This document shows positions 62,676 through 64,000 of a stretch of DNA of 64,000 nucleotides, piece by piece (position 1 is the stretch's first letter; each line of letters starts with the position of its first letter). The stretch is from Candidatus Blastococcus massiliensis AP3. Lineage in GTDB: Bacteria > Actinomycetota > Actinomycetes > Mycobacteriales > Geodermatophilaceae. Both the position numbers and the translations under genes were made by a program. The notes under the pieces were generated by a model. The model was not told where the DNA came from and searched no databases. It saw only the letters and a list, made by a program, of their open reading frames with translations. The DNA is taken from contig NZ_HG931174.1 of NCBI RefSeq assembly GCF_000582785.1, positions 831,899 through 895,898 on the forward strand, read 5' to 3'.

Positions 62676-63791
62676 TCAGCCGTGCCGACGACGACGGCGG
62701 CGCACCAGCAGGACGACGGCGAGCACCGCCGCCGCGGCGCCCACCGCGGGGGCGTAGCGAGCGGGTGAGCTCGCGCCGGACACCTCGAGCAGGTCGATCG
62801 GCTCCGGCCGGGCCGCCGGTGCGGGCTCGGCAGGAGGAGTGGGCCGGGCCGCGGGCACGCTCCGGACCGGAGCGCCCGTGGCCGGGCGGGCAGGAGGTGC
62901 CGACGACCCCGTGGGCGGGCCACTGGGCCGCTTCGCACCCGCGGGTACGGAGTCCCGGGCAGGAGCGGCCTTCGCGGCGGGGGCTGCGGGCGTCTCCTTC
63001 GCGGCCTTCTTCGCCGGCGCAGCCTTCGCGGGCGCAGCCTTCGCGGGCGCAGCCTTCGCGGGCGCAGCCTTCGCGGGCGCGGTTTTCGCGGGCGCCGTCT
63101 TCTTGGCGGCCGCCGTCTTCTTGCCCGCGGCGGCCTTCTTGGCCGGCTTCTCCTCGGCCGGCGCCGCCGATTCGGTCACCTTCTCCGTCGCCCCGGCCGC
63201 CGCCTTCTTCGTGGCGGCCGCCGCCTTCTTCACCGCGGCCGTCGCGGCGCCGTCGCCGGGCACCTGCTCCACCGAGGCGGCGATCTCCTCGACCGCTCCC
63301 GTGGCCGTCGCGGCGGCCTTCGCCACCGGTCCCGGGGCGGACGCGGGGGAGGAGCCCAGCTGCGCGGCGAGCTTGTCGGCGAACTGGCCGAGCAGCTTGC
63401 TGCCGACGTCGGTCATCACGCCCTTGCCGAACTGGGCCGGCCGGCCGGTGATGGTCAGATCGGTGACGACGTCCACCCGCGTCGTCGCACCCTCCGCCGC
63501 CAGGGTGGCGGTGATGAGCGCCGTGGCGGTGCCGTTGCCCCGCTGGTCCTTGCCGCGGGCGTCGATCACCGCGCGGTGCGCCGCCTCGTCCTTCACCGTG
63601 ACCGTGGCCGTACCCTGGTAGGTCAGGTTGATCGGGCCGAGCTTGACCTTCATCTCGCCGGTGGCGCGGTCGCCGGCCACGGAATCGAGCGTGGCCCCGG
63701 GCATGCAGGGGACCACCCGCTCGACGTCGAGCAGCACCCGCCACGCCTCGTCGACGGGCAGGGGCACGCGGAACGAGTTCTCCAGTTGCAC
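62676..63791 (-). CDS. SRPBCC family protein, CoxG-like, with repeat tail and membrane anchor
   Basis: 371 residues. The N-terminal SRPBCC domain (about 1-150) begins MQLENSFRVPLPVDEAWRVL with PCMPGATLDSV, the hallmark of CoxG/CO-dehydrogenase subunit G-like proteins. A 180-residue Ala/Lys/Pro-rich linker follows, containing tandem AAPAK units (63016-63090), then a Pro-rich region and a C-terminal helix (about 345-363) ending RRRRRRHG. Extra membrane tethering is unusual for the family. The GTG at 63791 has AGGAGG. CoxG relatives help mature molybdenum hydroxylases; none is in view. Confidence 0.85.
   Translation of the reverse strand: MQLENSFRVPLPVDEAWRVLLDVERVVPCMPGATLDSVAGDRATGEMKVKLGPINLTYQGTATVTVKDEAAHRAVIDARGKDQRGNGTATALITATLAAEGATTRVDVVTDLTITGRPAQFGKGVMTDVGSKLLGQFADKLAAQLGSSPASAPGPVAKAAATATGAVEEIAASVEQVPGDGAATAAVKKAAAATKKAAAGATEKVTESAAPAEEKPAKKAAAGKKTAAAKKTAPAKTAPAKAAPAKAAPAKAAPAKAAPAKKAAKETPAAPAAKAAPARDSVPAGAKRPSGPPTGSSAPPARPATGAPVRSVPAARPTPPAEPAPAARPEPIDLLEVSGASSPARYAPAVGAAAAVLAVVLLVRRRRRRHG
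63016..63090. repeat. 15-bp tandem repeat inside the CoxG-like gene
   Basis: Unit GGCGCAGCCTTCGCG repeated four times perfectly (63016-63075), followed by one variant unit. It encodes the AAPAK pentapeptide on the minus strand, so unit number can change by slippage without a frameshift, giving tails of variable length. Confidence 0.9.
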
Positions 63792-63934
63792 GGCTGGATC
63801 CTCCTGGGGCTGCGTACCTCGGGGCCCGCGGCAGAAGCGGGGCCGGGGCGGGACGGACGAGTACGGACCGGCGGCAGCCCGACGCTACCGTCCGACCCCT
63901 TCCCCGTGACCACGACGCGAAAGCGCCTGGTTCT

Positions 63935-64000
63935 TATGATGTCCCCCGTCCGGGTGCGCCTGCAGAGCCCGCTGGGGCTGCTGTGCCGGTTCCGGGCCGG
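63935..64000 (+). other. Right edge: promoter-like box and open frame running off the window
   Basis: TATGAT at 63935-63940 resembles a -10 box and overlaps tandem ATG codons (63936 and 63939). From there a frame (MMSPVRVRLQSPLGLLCRFR) stays open to the end of the window. Whether this is a promoter, a gene start or neither cannot be decided from 65 bases. Confidence 0.25.

Noticed and set aside
62839-63621. Plus-strand frame rich in AGAAFAGAAFA-type repeats
   Set aside because: It is the antisense reading of the AAPAK repeats in the CoxG-like gene and has no ribosome site.

Overview
The window is 64 kb of chromosome from a very GC-rich actinobacterium. Third codon positions are almost always G or C, starts are often GTG, and neighbouring genes are commonly joined by 4-base ATGA or GTGA overlaps. 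Gene content points to Actinomycetota and most likely Geodermatophilaceae (Blastococcus, Geodermatophilus or Modestobacter type): a mycothiol-dependent nitroreductase-like protein, an actinobacterial Vms1-like release factor, a HelD-type helicase, two RipA-like NlpC/P60 hydrolases, DUF3817 and DUF3253 proteins, and a SAM-IV-like riboswitch. The family assignment is inference. No tRNA, rRNA, CRISPR array, prophage or insertion sequence is visible; this is ordinary core and metabolic chromosome.

Layout. 0-6 kb: a tyrosine phosphatase, two tandem GAF-GAF-GGDEF proteins and a 49-residue basic protein. 6-10.5 kb: SRPBCC and membrane proteins, then a branched-chain 2-oxoacid dehydrogenase operon (E1 alpha, E1 beta, E2). 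10.5-20.5 kb: a secreted TIMP-like protein, a DUF3253 protein, PPOX and beta-lactamase-fold proteins, a disrupted hypothetical gene, an NlpC/P60 hydrolase, a YihY protein whose 3' end overlaps a convergent HelD gene, and a zinc-type alcohol dehydrogenase. 20.5-27.5 kb: an MFS / peptidase / release-factor operon, an ArsR plus SRPBCC pair, and redox genes. 27.5-37.3 kb: FKBP, a GH13 glucosidase, an MFS exporter, acyl-CoA dehydrogenase, acetoacetyl-CoA synthetase and oxidative-stress proteins. 37.3-44.4 kb: a BCCT transporter, a thioesterase / MscS / Pro-rich membrane protein group, and a complete polar amino-acid ABC transporter. 44.4-51 kb: a SAM-riboswitch-controlled metY-metX operon, gamma carbonic anhydrase, NADP-glutamate dehydrogenase, NAD(P)HX dehydratase and a histidine phosphatase. 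51-64 kb: an APC permease pseudogene, a second NlpC/P60 hydrolase, tldD/tldE, a metallo-beta-lactamase-fold gene flanked by two copies of a palindromic element, a second SRPBCC plus ArsR pair with clear operators, a deaminase followed by a flavoprotein remnant, DedA, and a CoxG-like protein.

Genes that work together: E1 alpha/E1 beta/E2 build one dehydrogenase complex (E3 is not here). metY and metX carry out consecutive steps of methionine synthesis under one riboswitch. The binding protein, permease and ATPase form one importer. TldD and TldE form a heterodimeric protease. Each ArsR regulator is translationally coupled to the SRPBCC protein it probably controls.

The most noteworthy observations are decay and small DNA structure rather than a new defence or biosynthetic system: a single-base nonsense change in the APC permease, a flavin monooxygenase collapsed to 43 codons by an in-frame deletion, a palindromic insert with a stop in a hypothetical gene, a family of large two-block palindromes at gene ends (one duplicated around a gene), and a Shine-Dalgarno-masking hairpin behind the SAM riboswitch. 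I saw no convincing, wholly undescribed multi-gene system.
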